Of a stretch of DNA of 32,997 nt, positions 27,138 to 32,997 are shown piece by piece. Each line of letters starts with the position of its first letter. The stretch's first letter is position 1. A program made the position numbers and the translations under genes. The stretch is from an uncultured Clostridia bacterium. Lineage in GTDB: Bacteria > Bacillota > Clostridia > Lachnospirales > Lachnospiraceae. The notes under the pieces are model-generated. The model had not been told where the DNA came from. It searched no databases and saw nothing but the letters and a program-made list of their open reading frames with translations. Location of the stretch: the NCBI GenBank assembly GCA_937896665.1, contig CALBNS010000012.1, positions 1-32,997 of the forward strand, given 5' to 3'.

Positions 27138-27920
27138 ATGGCAGATAGAAAAAAAGAAACAGCAGCTGTAGTTTCACAAGAACAGATTGCAGACGACATT
27201 TTCAGTATGTGGCTTCGGACAGAAGCCGCAGGAACTGCAAAACCGGGACAATTTATTTCGATGTACACAAATGATGGTACAAAATTACTTCCACGTCCAA
27301 TCAGTATCTGTGAGATTAATAAGGCAAATGGACAACTTCGTGTGGTTTACCGTGTGACTGGCGAGCAGACAGGAACAAAACAGTTTTCGCAGATGAAAGC
27401 TGGCGATACCGTTCCAGTGATTGGACCTTTGGGTAACGGTTTTCCATTAGAAAAAGCAGAAGGGAAAAAGGCATTTCTTGTGGGTGGCGGAATTGGTGTT
27501 CCACCAATCTTGGAATTGGCAAAACAGCTTACTTGCGAAAAACAGATTATCGTTGGATATCGTGACGAGCACACATTCTTAAAAGAACAGTTTGAGGAAA
27601 ATGGTGCACTTTATATTTCTACAGAAGATGGAAGTGTAGGAACAAAAGGAAATGTCATGAATGCAATTGCTGAAAATAACCTAACGGCTGACATTATCTA
27701 TGCATGTGGTCCTACTCCAATGCTTCGTGCAATTAAAAATTATGCAGAGGAGAATGGAATTGAGTGCTACATTTCTTTAGAAGAAAGAATGGCATGTGGA
27801 ATTGGTGCTTGCCTGGCATGTACCTGTAAATCAAAAGAAAAAGACCATCATACAAATGTAAATAACAAACGTATCTGTAAAGATGGTCCGGTATTCCTGT
27901 CTACGGAGGTGGAAATCTAA
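27138..27920 (+). CDS. pyrK: Dihydroorotate dehydrogenase B electron-transfer subunit
   Basis: FAD and 2Fe-2S subunit that passes electrons from PyrD to NAD. It has 260 residues. The flavin-binding RPISICEIN, the NAD-site VGGGIGVPPILELA and YACGPTPML are visible. The cluster cysteines are C220, C225, C228 and C247 (ERMACGIGACLACTC and RICKDGPVF), with one extra Cys at 230. The stop overlaps the pyrD start by one base, as expected for a two-subunit enzyme. Confidence 0.95.
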   Translation: MADRKKETAAVVSQEQIADDIFSMWLRTEAAGTAKPGQFISMYTNDGTKLLPRPISICEINKANGQLRVVYRVTGEQTGTKQFSQMKAGDTVPVIGPLGNGFPLEKAEGKKAFLVGGGIGVPPILELAKQLTCEKQIIVGYRDEHTFLKEQFEENGALYISTEDGSVGTKGNVMNAIAENNLTADIIYACGPTPMLRAIKNYAEENGIECYISLEERMACGIGACLACTCKSKEKDHHTNVNNKRICKDGPVFLSTEVEI

Positions 27921-28822
27921 TGAACATGAGTGTAAATATAGCAGGCGTGGAATGGAAAAATCCTGTAACAGTAGCTTCTGGAACTTTTGGTTCAGGAGCA
28001 GAATTCGCGGATTTCGTGGATTTGAATAAGCTAGGAGCAGTGACAACAAAGGGAGTTGCGAACATTCCTTGGGCCGGCAATCCAACTCCGAGGGTGGCAG
28101 AGACCTACGGCGGTATGATGAATGCAGTCGGACTTCAGAATCCGGGGATTGATGTGTTCTGTAAACGTGATATTCCATTTTTGAGAAAATATGACACAAA
28201 AATTATTGTCAACGTATGTGGAAAATCCACAGAGGATTATTGTGAAGTTGTAGAATGCCTTGCAGATGAAGATATTGATATGATGGAAATCAATATTTCC
28301 TGTCCGAATGTCAAAGAAGGCGGAATTGCATTTGGACAAAATCCCAAAGCGGCTGAAGAGATTACCAAGGCAGTAAAGAAATACGCTAAGCAGCCAGTAA
28401 TTATGAAGCTGAGTCCTAATGTAACGGATATTGCAGAGATGGCAAAGGCTGTGGAAGCAGGCGGAGCTGATGCGATTTCTCTGATTAATACAATCACTGG
28501 TATGAAGATTGATATCAACCGTCGCCAGTTTGTTTTGGCAAATAAGACGGGTGGTGTATCAGGTCCTGCAATTCATCCGATTGCAGTTCGAATGGTATAT
28601 CAGGCGGCAAATGCCGTGAAAGTCCCAATTATTGGTATGGGGGGTATCGCTTCTGCAGAAGATGCGATTGAGATGATTCTTGCAGGAGCAAGTGCAGTTT
28701 CTGTCGGAACAGCGAACTTCCATAATCCGGGAGTGACAATGGAGATTGTGGATGGTATTGAAAATTATATGAGGAAATATGGATTTAACTCAGTTAGTGA
28801 AATGGTAGGTTTAGTCAAGTAG
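27920..28822 (+). CDS. pyrD: Dihydroorotate dehydrogenase B catalytic subunit
   Basis: FMN-containing class 1B enzyme that oxidises dihydroorotate to orotate. It has 300 residues. The active-site cysteine typical of class 1 is C128 in EINISCPNVKEGG. The FMN-binding VPIIGMGGIASAEDA and ASAVSVGTANF are present. It starts in a TAATG overlap with pyrK. The next gene in line, pyrE, is broken 66 bases later. Confidence 0.95.
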   Translation: MNMSVNIAGVEWKNPVTVASGTFGSGAEFADFVDLNKLGAVTTKGVANIPWAGNPTPRVAETYGGMMNAVGLQNPGIDVFCKRDIPFLRKYDTKIIVNVCGKSTEDYCEVVECLADEDIDMMEINISCPNVKEGGIAFGQNPKAAEEITKAVKKYAKQPVIMKLSPNVTDIAEMAKAVEAGGADAISLINTITGMKIDINRRQFVLANKTGGVSGPAIHPIAVRMVYQAANAVKVPIIGMGGIASAEDAIEMILAGASAVSVGTANFHNPGVTMEIVDGIENYMRKYGFNSVSEMVGLVK

Positions 28823-28887
28823 AGCATAAGTGAGACAAAGAATTTCGTGGATAAACTGAAAGAGTAATATAAGGAGGGTTAAGAAAA

Positions 28888-28968
28888 ATGGAACAATATA
28901 AGAAAGAATTTATCGAATTTATGGCGGCTTCTATTTTAAAAATCCTTCAAAGTCCTGTAAATACTTGA
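28888..28968 (+). pseudogene. pyrE: Truncated orotate phosphoribosyltransferase (pyrE 5' stub)
   Basis: A strong AAGGAGGG site leads to an ATG followed by MEQYKKEFIEFMAAS, a typical clostridial PyrE opening, in the expected place behind pyrD. After about residue 15 (near 28932) the similarity ends and the frame stops at TGA 28966, leaving 26 codons out of roughly 210 or more. The remaining gene is not in the window. I infer that an insertion or a deletion through a mobile element cut it off. An intact copy elsewhere is possible and would be needed for uracil-independent growth. Confidence 0.75.
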
Positions 28969-29193
28969 TTTTACTAGGGTCGCGGACTTTTTGGCCTAAA
29001 CAAAAACTTATCGTAATTTGATGTAAAATGGTGTGGTTTAGTACAAAAAGTGTGTAGTAAAGTGTGTAGTAGTAGCATTAACATGACATGTTAAATATCG
29101 TTATGAATATAGAGGTCCATGTACTTGTAAGAGAAGCAGGTGCATGGGCTTTTTTACCTTATAGGAAATTCCGATTTTAAGGGATAGAAAAAA
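28969..29193. other. Gene-free junction with recombinase arm-like repeats
   Basis: Short direct repeats GTGTGTAGTA at 29050-29059 and 29062-29071 and a relative GTGTGGTTTA at 29031-29040 resemble spaced arm-type sites bound by tyrosine recombinases next to an attachment site. Near the pyrE break is an imperfect palindrome GTAAATACTTGATTTTAC. No gene is seen here. The att interpretation is inference, because the other end of the element is not available. Confidence 0.4.
29115..29155 (+). terminator. Rho-independent terminator within the element
   Basis: GTCCATGTACTTG (29115-29127) pairs with CAGGTGCATGGGC (29137-29149) over 13 pairs including three G-U, with a nine-base loop, then six T. It would stop transcription running out of the pyr operon. 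Confidence 0.82.
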
Positions 29194-29290
29194 GAACAAG
29201 AGTTCACCGAACGTATGTTAGATAAACTCTTGTCTGGGTATGACGATGAGACGACACGGCTTAGAAGATGCAGAGGAATTCAAGGAACTG
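29188..29290 (+). pseudogene. N-terminal stub resembling a transposase
   Basis: The frame from 29188 reads KKEQEFTERMLDKLLSGYD before it runs into the frame of the IS110 fragment and loses sense. This opening resembles the start of some IS256-family transposases, but only about 20 residues are available, so the call is weak. It is joined to the IS110 piece around 29235-29275. Confidence 0.3.
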
Positions 29291-29470
29291 CATGTCTATT
29301 ACACCACAAGGCCGGATAATCCTCTAAAAAAGATGCAGTCGCTGATAGTGATAGCCTGCAAGTTGCTGCGGGTAATTTATACGATACTGACAAAGGGAGT
29401 GCCCTATGAGCCAAAGAAGCTTTTGTCAGACATAAAACGACCGACGCAGCAGATGTTACAGGCAGCATAA
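29240..29470 (+). pseudogene. IS110-family transposase, C-terminal remnant
   Basis: The first part (MTMRRHGLEDAEEF) is probably not native. From about residue 16 onward, YTTRPDNPLKKMQSLIVIA and CKLLRVIYTILTKGVPYEP match the end of IS110/IS116/IS902 transposases, which finish shortly after such a segment. Only about 60 of some 400 residues remain; the DEDD domain and most of the serine-containing C-terminal domain are missing. The 140 bases after its stop show no gene and may be the right end of the IS. Confidence 0.68.
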
Positions 29471-29612
29471 AAAGCAGATAGCATCATAATTCCAGAGCCT
29501 TGCTGGGATTCGGCATGATCGGATTCGGGCAGGGTTCTGGAAAGTATCCCGACAACAATGGAGTAGCGAAAGGCACCGCATCAGCAACAGAACCAACAGA
29601 CAGGAGCATGCA

Positions 29613-29744
29613 GATTTATACGTAGTGCATGTAGTAAGAAATTTAAACGAATTGGGTAATTCTGATTGGGAGTTGTCTATGAAAGCTAAGCGTAGAAAAA
29701 CGCTAGTAGTTTGTGGCGACTGTCATAGAAGAATCCATAAATAA
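29613..29744 (+). pseudogene. Group II intron protein, C-terminal HNH remnant
   Basis: The frame ending at TAA 29742 reads VVHVVRNLNELGNSDWE, then KAKRRKTLVVCGDCHRRIHK. The RKTLVVCxxCHxxIH ending is the hallmark of the HNH endonuclease domain at the end of many group II intron reverse transcriptases. The reverse transcriptase and maturase domains are gone. The left edge is approximate (about 29600-29625), where the sequence switches from the preceding remnant. Domain V follows 23 bases later, as expected. Confidence 0.7.
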
Positions 29745-29767
29745 GCGATACGTGAATTACTAATGGG

Positions 29768-29860
29768 GAGCCGGATACATGGAGACGTGTAAGTCCGGTT
29801 CCGAGGGAGGGTGTAGGGAACCTGTTGCTTATGCAATAAGGCGCCTTTGCCCTACCCTAC
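29768..29860 (+). ncRNA. Group II intron domains V and VI (3' end)
   Basis: Positions 29768-29801 are exactly 34 nt, the usual size of domain V. They begin with GAGCCGGAT, which carries the catalytic AGC triad, and end with GTCCGGTTC to close the stem. The upper stem ACATG/CGTGT is capped by a GAGA (GNRA) tetraloop. Domain VI follows, with GTAGGG (29813-29818) pairing CCCTAC (29850-29855). The intron should end in a CTAC at 29855 or 29860, because VirB4 coding sequence begins at 29861. The 5' part of the intron is missing, so splicing cannot occur. Confidence 0.78.
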
Positions 29861-30154
29861 GACCTCTTACAGAACTACACAGCTACTACTATGCTTGCAA
29901 ACTCTGAGTTCGTAGCACTCCTTAAACAGGCAAATACAGACAGTGCAAAGATGGCAGAGGTAATTGGAGTATCAGAGGCTCAGCTTCGTTTTGTAACCAA
30001 TTCCTCATCCGGTATGGGGCTTATCAAGTGTGGTCCTGCTGTTATTCCATTTGATAATCAGATTAGTAAGGATACTGACCTTTATAAGCTGTATAACACG
30101 AATATTCATGAGTTAATAGCGGAAAGAAAAGCTAAGGAAAAGCTGGTAGATTAG
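29861..30154 (+). pseudogene. VirB4/TraE-like conjugation ATPase, C-terminal remnant
   Basis: Ninety-seven residues open directly behind the intron end. DLLQNYTATTMLANSEFVAL, then MAEVIGVSEAQLRFVTNSS and SGMGLIKCGPAVIPFDN are the typical last part of VirB4-like ATPases of Tn1549/CTn-type conjugative elements. These ATPases energise the type IV secretion channel for DNA transfer. The Walker motifs are upstream and lost. The intron sat inside this gene, so the original element was probably invaded by the intron before it was broken. Confidence 0.72.
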
Positions 30155-30160
30155 TGTGAT

Positions 30161-30200
30161 TAGAAGAAATTTCGGTTAGTTTTAACTGAAATTTCTTCTA
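30161..30200. repeat. Long perfect hairpin behind the VirB4 remnant
   Basis: TAGAAGAAATTTCGGTTA (30161-30178) pairs with 30183-30200 over all 18 positions with one G-U and a four-base loop. No T run follows on the + strand. It may act as a terminator, as a transcript-end stabiliser, or be a small palindromic insertion. Confidence 0.7.
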
Positions 30201-30257
30201 GAAAACTATAACTTGGTAATTGAGGAAGCAGATTACGGTTCTAATCCGAAAATGCCT

Positions 30258-30285
30258 TTGACAAAAATGAAATATTGGATATAAT
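30258..30285 (+). promoter_or_regulatory. Promoter of the AbiE toxin-antitoxin pair
   Basis: A perfect TTGACA (30258-30263), a 16-base spacer and a perfect TATAAT (30280-30285), 45 bases before the antitoxin start. It is one of the strongest promoters in the window. Confidence 0.85.
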
Positions 30286-30290
30286 AAAAG

Positions 30291-30307
30291 TGAAATATAT
30301 AATTTCA
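30291..30307. promoter_or_regulatory. Palindrome, likely AbiEi operator
   Basis: TGAAAT, five bases, ATTTCA, directly after the -10 box. A further TGAAATAT copy lies inside the promoter spacer at about 30268-30275. AbiEi antitoxins are known to repress their own operon by binding inverted repeats at the promoter. This site is a good candidate, but the assignment is inferred from position. Confidence 0.55.
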
Positions 30308-30330
30308 AATTTGCGATAGGAGGTTTCTGT

Positions 30331-30948
30331 ATGCTTTATGATTATATTATTGCCAATTATCAAAAAGATGAACCGTTTTTTTTAGTGGAACTTCCAGGAA
30401 AGTCTAGAGAAGCAGTTAGACAGGAAATGAAGAGACTAACGGATGAAGGAAAAGTAGTGCGATTATATAATGGCGTGTATTATCTTTCGTATAAAACGAT
30501 TTTAGGTACAAAAGGAAGAGTTTCTGTTGATAAATTTATAAAGAAAAAATATTTGGAAGCAAATGGAGAGACAACTGGATATATTACGGGAATTCAGCTT
30601 GCGAATATGTACGGATTTACGACGCAGAATCCTTCATGCTATGAAGTGTGTTCAAACGAGGCATCCACAAAGCAGCGTAAACTTGATGTGGATGGTCGGC
30701 AGATTATTGTTTATAAGCCGGTAGTCGATATATCTGAGGAAAATAAGGGGGCATTACAGTTCTTAGACCTTATGAGTACGATTGATAAGTACAGTGAGGT
30801 TAATGGTGATGAATTTACTGCGAAAATGCGAGAGTTTATTAGGAAAGCAGAAGTAGATTTTGAACAAGTAAAGAAATATATATCTATGTTCCCGGACAGG
30901 GTATATAGAAATATTTATCAGGGAGGCTTAATGAATGAGTTGGTATAA
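30331..30948 (+). CDS. AbiEi-type (type IV) antitoxin and autorepressor
   Basis: Protein of 205 residues. The N-terminal winged helix is visible in YIIANYQKDEPFFLVEL and REAVRQEMKRLTDEGKVVRL, followed by YNGVYYLSYKTILG, as in AbiEi and DUF6088-type antitoxins. The rest is a mixed alpha/beta domain ending in MFPDRVYRNIYQGGLMNELV. In the AbiE system the antitoxin counters the toxin without binding it and represses the operon. The ribosome site is AGGAGG. The end overlaps the toxin gene by 14 bases, and the toxin's ribosome site (GGGAGG) lies inside this gene. Confidence 0.85.
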   Translation: MLYDYIIANYQKDEPFFLVELPGKSREAVRQEMKRLTDEGKVVRLYNGVYYLSYKTILGTKGRVSVDKFIKKKYLEANGETTGYITGIQLANMYGFTTQNPSCYEVCSNEASTKQRKLDVDGRQIIVYKPVVDISEENKGALQFLDLMSTIDKYSEVNGDEFTAKMREFIRKAEVDFEQVKKYISMFPDRVYRNIYQGGLMNELV

Positions 30949-31843
30949 GAATTTTTATTCTGAATGGAAAGAGATTATAGAAACGGTAGCAAGAGAAATT
31001 GGTAGAAGTGAGTCAATGGTAGAAAAAGATACCATTCAATCAATGTTCCTTTTGGAATTATCCAAATCGGAATTGCCATTTGTATTTAAAGGTGGTACGT
31101 CTCTTTCCAAAGCCTATAATCTGATTGACCGATTTTCTGAAGATATTGATTTGTCAATGAACCGTAGACCAACGCAGTCCGAACGTGTAAAATCAAAGGA
31201 ATTGATAGTGGATATTGCTCGAGGTCTTGGGTTGACATTGTTAAATTCGGGAGAAATCAAATCCCGTTATGATTACAATAAATATGTGTTTAAGTATGAT
31301 TCGATGTTTGCGGAGATACCATTGGAAATCATAATTGAAACCAGTTATTATCGGGCAGTATATCCGGTGGAACAGTATACAGTAGGTAGTTTTGTAGGAA
31401 AGTTTTGCCATGACAGAGGGATTATACTACCTATACCATTTGAGGCAACGGAAGTGTTTATGAATGTTCAATCGGTAGAAAGAACCTTTGTAGATAAGGT
31501 ATTTGCTGTATGTGATTATAAAATTCAAAATATGCAGGATAGAGATTCGAGACATTTGTATGATATATGCAAACTACTAGAACGGGTAGAATTGAACGAG
31601 CAACTGGATAGGTTAATTGATGAAGTTCGAGATGATAGAATGCAGTCAAAAAATAATCCATCAGCACAACTTGAATATAATATTACGGAAATGCTCAAGG
31701 AGATTATTAGCAGCAGATTTTATGAACCAGATTATAAGAATGTCACACAGAAACTGTTGTATGAAGATATATCGTATGATTATGCAGTTGAAAATGGGAT
31801 TGCAAAAATAGCGGAAACAAATCTGTTTGAGTACAAAAAATAG
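30935..31843 (+). CDS. AbiEii-type nucleotidyltransferase toxin
   Basis: Complete toxin of 302 residues with the nucleotidyltransferase motifs in order. Motif I is FKGGTSLSKAYN, with RFSEDIDLSM giving the D70/D72 pair. Motif II is EIPLEIIIETSY. Motif III is ERTFVDKVFAVCDY with its lysine, and motif IV is DSRHLYDICKLLE. AbiEii toxins transfer nucleotides to a cellular RNA target and cause growth arrest, often protecting a population from phage. All key residues are present and there is no frameshift, unlike everything else around it. Co-translation with the antitoxin is implied by the overlap. Confidence 0.88.
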   Translation: MSWYKNFYSEWKEIIETVAREIGRSESMVEKDTIQSMFLLELSKSELPFVFKGGTSLSKAYNLIDRFSEDIDLSMNRRPTQSERVKSKELIVDIARGLGLTLLNSGEIKSRYDYNKYVFKYDSMFAEIPLEIIIETSYYRAVYPVEQYTVGSFVGKFCHDRGIILPIPFEATEVFMNVQSVERTFVDKVFAVCDYKIQNMQDRDSRHLYDICKLLERVELNEQLDRLIDEVRDDRMQSKNNPSAQLEYNITEMLKEIISSRFYEPDYKNVTQKLLYEDISYDYAVENGIAKIAETNLFEYKK

Positions 31844-31896
31844 GTTTGATGAATAATGAGGAACGCAAGAATTGGAATTTAAAGGGATGAGTATAT

Positions 31897-31965
31897 ATGT
31901 TTAATTTTGATGGGTATACGAAGTTAGTGGTATTCAAAAACATAGAGAATGCCAAATACACTTGA
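31897..31965 (+). pseudogene. Short 5' piece of the next gene, out of frame
   Basis: ATG 31897 has a good AAAGGGA ribosome site and encodes 22 residues, MFNFDGYTKLVVFKNIENAK and two more, before TGA. The following frame opens at 31949 with no ribosome site of its own. I infer that this was the true start of that gene and that a small indel near 31950-31960 broke the frame. Confidence 0.45.
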
Positions 31966-32374
31966 TTTTCTCACAGAAGCAGCGTTAGGCGATAAAGAAA
32001 GCAGAAGTGCATTTGCAAATAATGCCTATGGTCTAATTTCATACTCTATGCATCCATATGATATTGAAATTGATTATAAGAAGCGTAATGGAGAACGAGT
32101 AAAAGAGACTATCGGGTATCGTGAACTTTATGAAGTATTAAAGTATATGGTAAAGCAGCCATATTATTGTGGGGCAGACCATAGAGAATACTTTGATAAA
32201 TTGCTTGCAGGTGACAGAGAAAAGTTACAGCCAATGTACCGACGTTATCTTGATAAATGCGATAGTATGCAAGAAAATCGTGAAAAATGGTCGGAACGAG
32301 TACGTGGGGAAGAAACACAGGTAGCAGAAAAGGTGTGTTTTGCACTCAAAATGTATGATATGCGTTTCACATAG
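31949..32374 (+). pseudogene. Unrecognised protein piece of the conjugative element
   Basis: A 141-residue stretch, MPNTLDFLTEAALGDKES to ALKMYDMRFT, that I cannot assign to a function. It is rich in charged residues; KYMVKQPYYCGADHREYFD and ALKMYD look like parts of the large accessory proteins found in Tn1549/CTn-like elements. It probably began at 31897 in another frame. The same frame continues without a break after its TAG stop, so a nonsense change or fused remnants are likely. Confidence 0.5.
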
Positions 32375-32771
32375 GATACCGAAAATGATTGTATCAAAGC
32401 TACGGATGACTGGAACAACGTATTGACGGGAAAAGAGTTCTATGAGTTTATCCTAACCGAAGCAGTGGATTTGAATGAACCTGATACCCTTATTCCTATC
32501 CCAGAGAATGTTTTGAAAGATTTCATTCATTATGCAAAAAAGAATGGATTTGTTCCTGCAACAGAGACTGCAATTACAGAGGTTGTAACAGAGATTGTAG
32601 AACAGAAAGAAAAACCAAAGCTTGCACAGGAAAAGACAAATTTCCACTACAATCTCTATGAGCTTCCGCATGGTGGTGCAAAAACAAGATACAAATGGAA
32701 TGTGGCTGCCATTCGTACACTAAAGCAGATAATGCCTTTTATACTTCACCTGAGATTGCAAGCTGTATCTA
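32375..32771 (+). pseudogene. Remnant of an ICE SNF2-helicase/DNA-methylase protein
   Basis: In-frame continuation after the TAG at 32372. It reads GKEFYEFILTEAVDLNEPDT and later FHYNLYELPHGGAKTRYKWN VAAIRTLK, resembling the region before the methylase domain of the giant SNF2-type proteins of conjugative elements (GGAKxKxxxNxxAIxxLK). Near 32721-32730 the sense moves to another frame, which reads ADNAFYTSPEIASCIYS, the start of the methylase domain in the same proteins. An internal deletion of about 100 codons with frameshift explains this. The domain is then cut by IS66 sequence. Confidence 0.58.
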
Positions 32772-32976
32772 TAGTCTCGTAGAGACAGCAAAAGCAAACA
32801 ATCTGAATGTGTTCCAGTACATCTACACGTTATTGTTGTACATGCCGGGCTGTAAAGATGGGTCCGCAGGCATCGAACATCTTTTACCGTGGAGTGATTT
32901 TATAAAAGAACACTGTACAGGATTAATAAACGTTGAAGCAGTGACCGCGGAAAATCATCCGCAGTTGCCTATTTAG
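32770..32976 (+). pseudogene. IS66-family transposase, C-terminal remnant
   Basis: The frame reads SLVETAKANNLNVFQYIYTL, then AGIEHLLPWSDFIKEHC, and ends NHPQLPI before TAG. This is the IS66 C-terminal domain found downstream of the catalytic glutamate. It differs from the transposase at the window start, which lacks such an extension, so the two are not copies of one element. The rest of the transposase is missing; the left edge is fused to the methylase remnant. Confidence 0.7.
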
Positions 32977-32997
32977 CGTACAATAAAAAATATGGGC

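Larger units (their letters stand above)
28931..32997. mobile_element. Decayed integrative conjugative element with nested insertions
   Basis: From the break in pyrE to the window end, nearly every recognisable gene is a fragment of a mobile element: transposase stub, IS110 C-terminus, group II intron tail, VirB4 C-terminus, SNF2/methylase piece and IS66 tail. The VirB4 and SNF2-type pieces point to a Tn1549/CTn-like conjugative element as host of the other insertions. No intact recombinase is in view. The left boundary is set at the pyrE break; the right one is beyond the window. Confidence 0.7.

Noticed and set aside
28931..29040. Reverse-strand frame ending at the pyrE break as the tail of an integrase
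   Set aside because: It reads KVRDPSKIKYLQDFEGFLK before a stop, but no catalytic His-x-x-Arg or Tyr motif is present and the upstream reading is not integrase-like.
29031..29071. Short CRISPR-like array
   Set aside because: Only three 10-base repeats with irregular spacing (9 and 2 bases) and no cas genes nearby; arm-type recombinase sites fit better.
29240..29470. Free-standing 76-residue gene
   Set aside because: Its C-terminal two thirds match the end of IS110 transposases and its start has no ribosome site; it is a remnant.
1..32997. The two IS66 sequences at the window ends as arms of one composite transposon
   Set aside because: Their C-terminal regions belong to different IS66 subgroups (one ends in APAIF, the other has the LLPWSDFIKEHC extension), so they are not copies of the same element.

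Overview
The window looks like chromosomal DNA of a gut-type, spore-forming Lachnospiraceae (Clostridium cluster XIVa). This is inferred from moderately low GC, strong AGGAGG ribosome sites, an alpha/beta small acid-soluble spore protein, a PyrK/PyrD-B pyrimidine operon, AddAB instead of RecBCD, and an FtsEX / M23 peptidase / CtpA cluster. Almost every gene is on the + strand. No rRNA, tRNA or CRISPR array was found.

Layout. (1) 1-1369 is an IS66-family transposase cut by the window edge. It is followed by a gene-free stretch (1370-1759) that folds into a compact multi-stem element with two mutually exclusive pairings. (2) 1760-6029 is a tight block: OmpR-type response regulator, sensor kinase, hisH, hisF and ung. 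(3) 6126-8421 is a metal-inducible unit: a consensus promoter, an ArsR/SmtB-type operator and a His-rich Zn/Cd/Pb P-type ATPase. The matching ArsR repressor starts the next run (8508-18553): arsR, TPR lipoprotein, hflX, mnmM-like methyltransferase, addB, addA and a DUF1294 membrane protein. (4) 18585-19645 holds the spore protein gene and a divergent TagA/WecG-fold protein that lacks the usual catalytic motif. (5) 19737-24829 is an envelope and division cluster: CdaR/PucR-type regulator, ftsE, ftsX, a secreted coiled-coil M23 peptidase and a CtpA-like protease, closed by a strong terminator. (6) 24898-28822 is the pyrimidine operon pyrC-pyrF-pyrK-pyrD.

(7) From about 28930 to the end lies a wrecked mobile-element region. 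The next gene of the operon, pyrE, is cut off after about 15 codons. Foreign DNA follows: recombinase arm-like repeats, a terminator, a transposase stub, the C-terminus of an IS110 transposase, the 3' end of a group II intron (HNH tail of its protein plus domains V and VI), the C-terminus of a VirB4-type conjugation ATPase, an intact AbiEi/AbiEii (type IV) toxin-antitoxin pair with its own promoter and operator-like palindrome, a decayed SNF2-helicase/methylase-type protein of an integrative conjugative element, and an IS66 transposase tail. The AbiE pair is the only gene set there that looks complete.

The most notable points are the pyrE truncation, survival of AbiE within decayed conjugative DNA, the structured element at 1399-1596, the probable TagA pseudoenzyme, and an ArsR protein that keeps both known metal sites.
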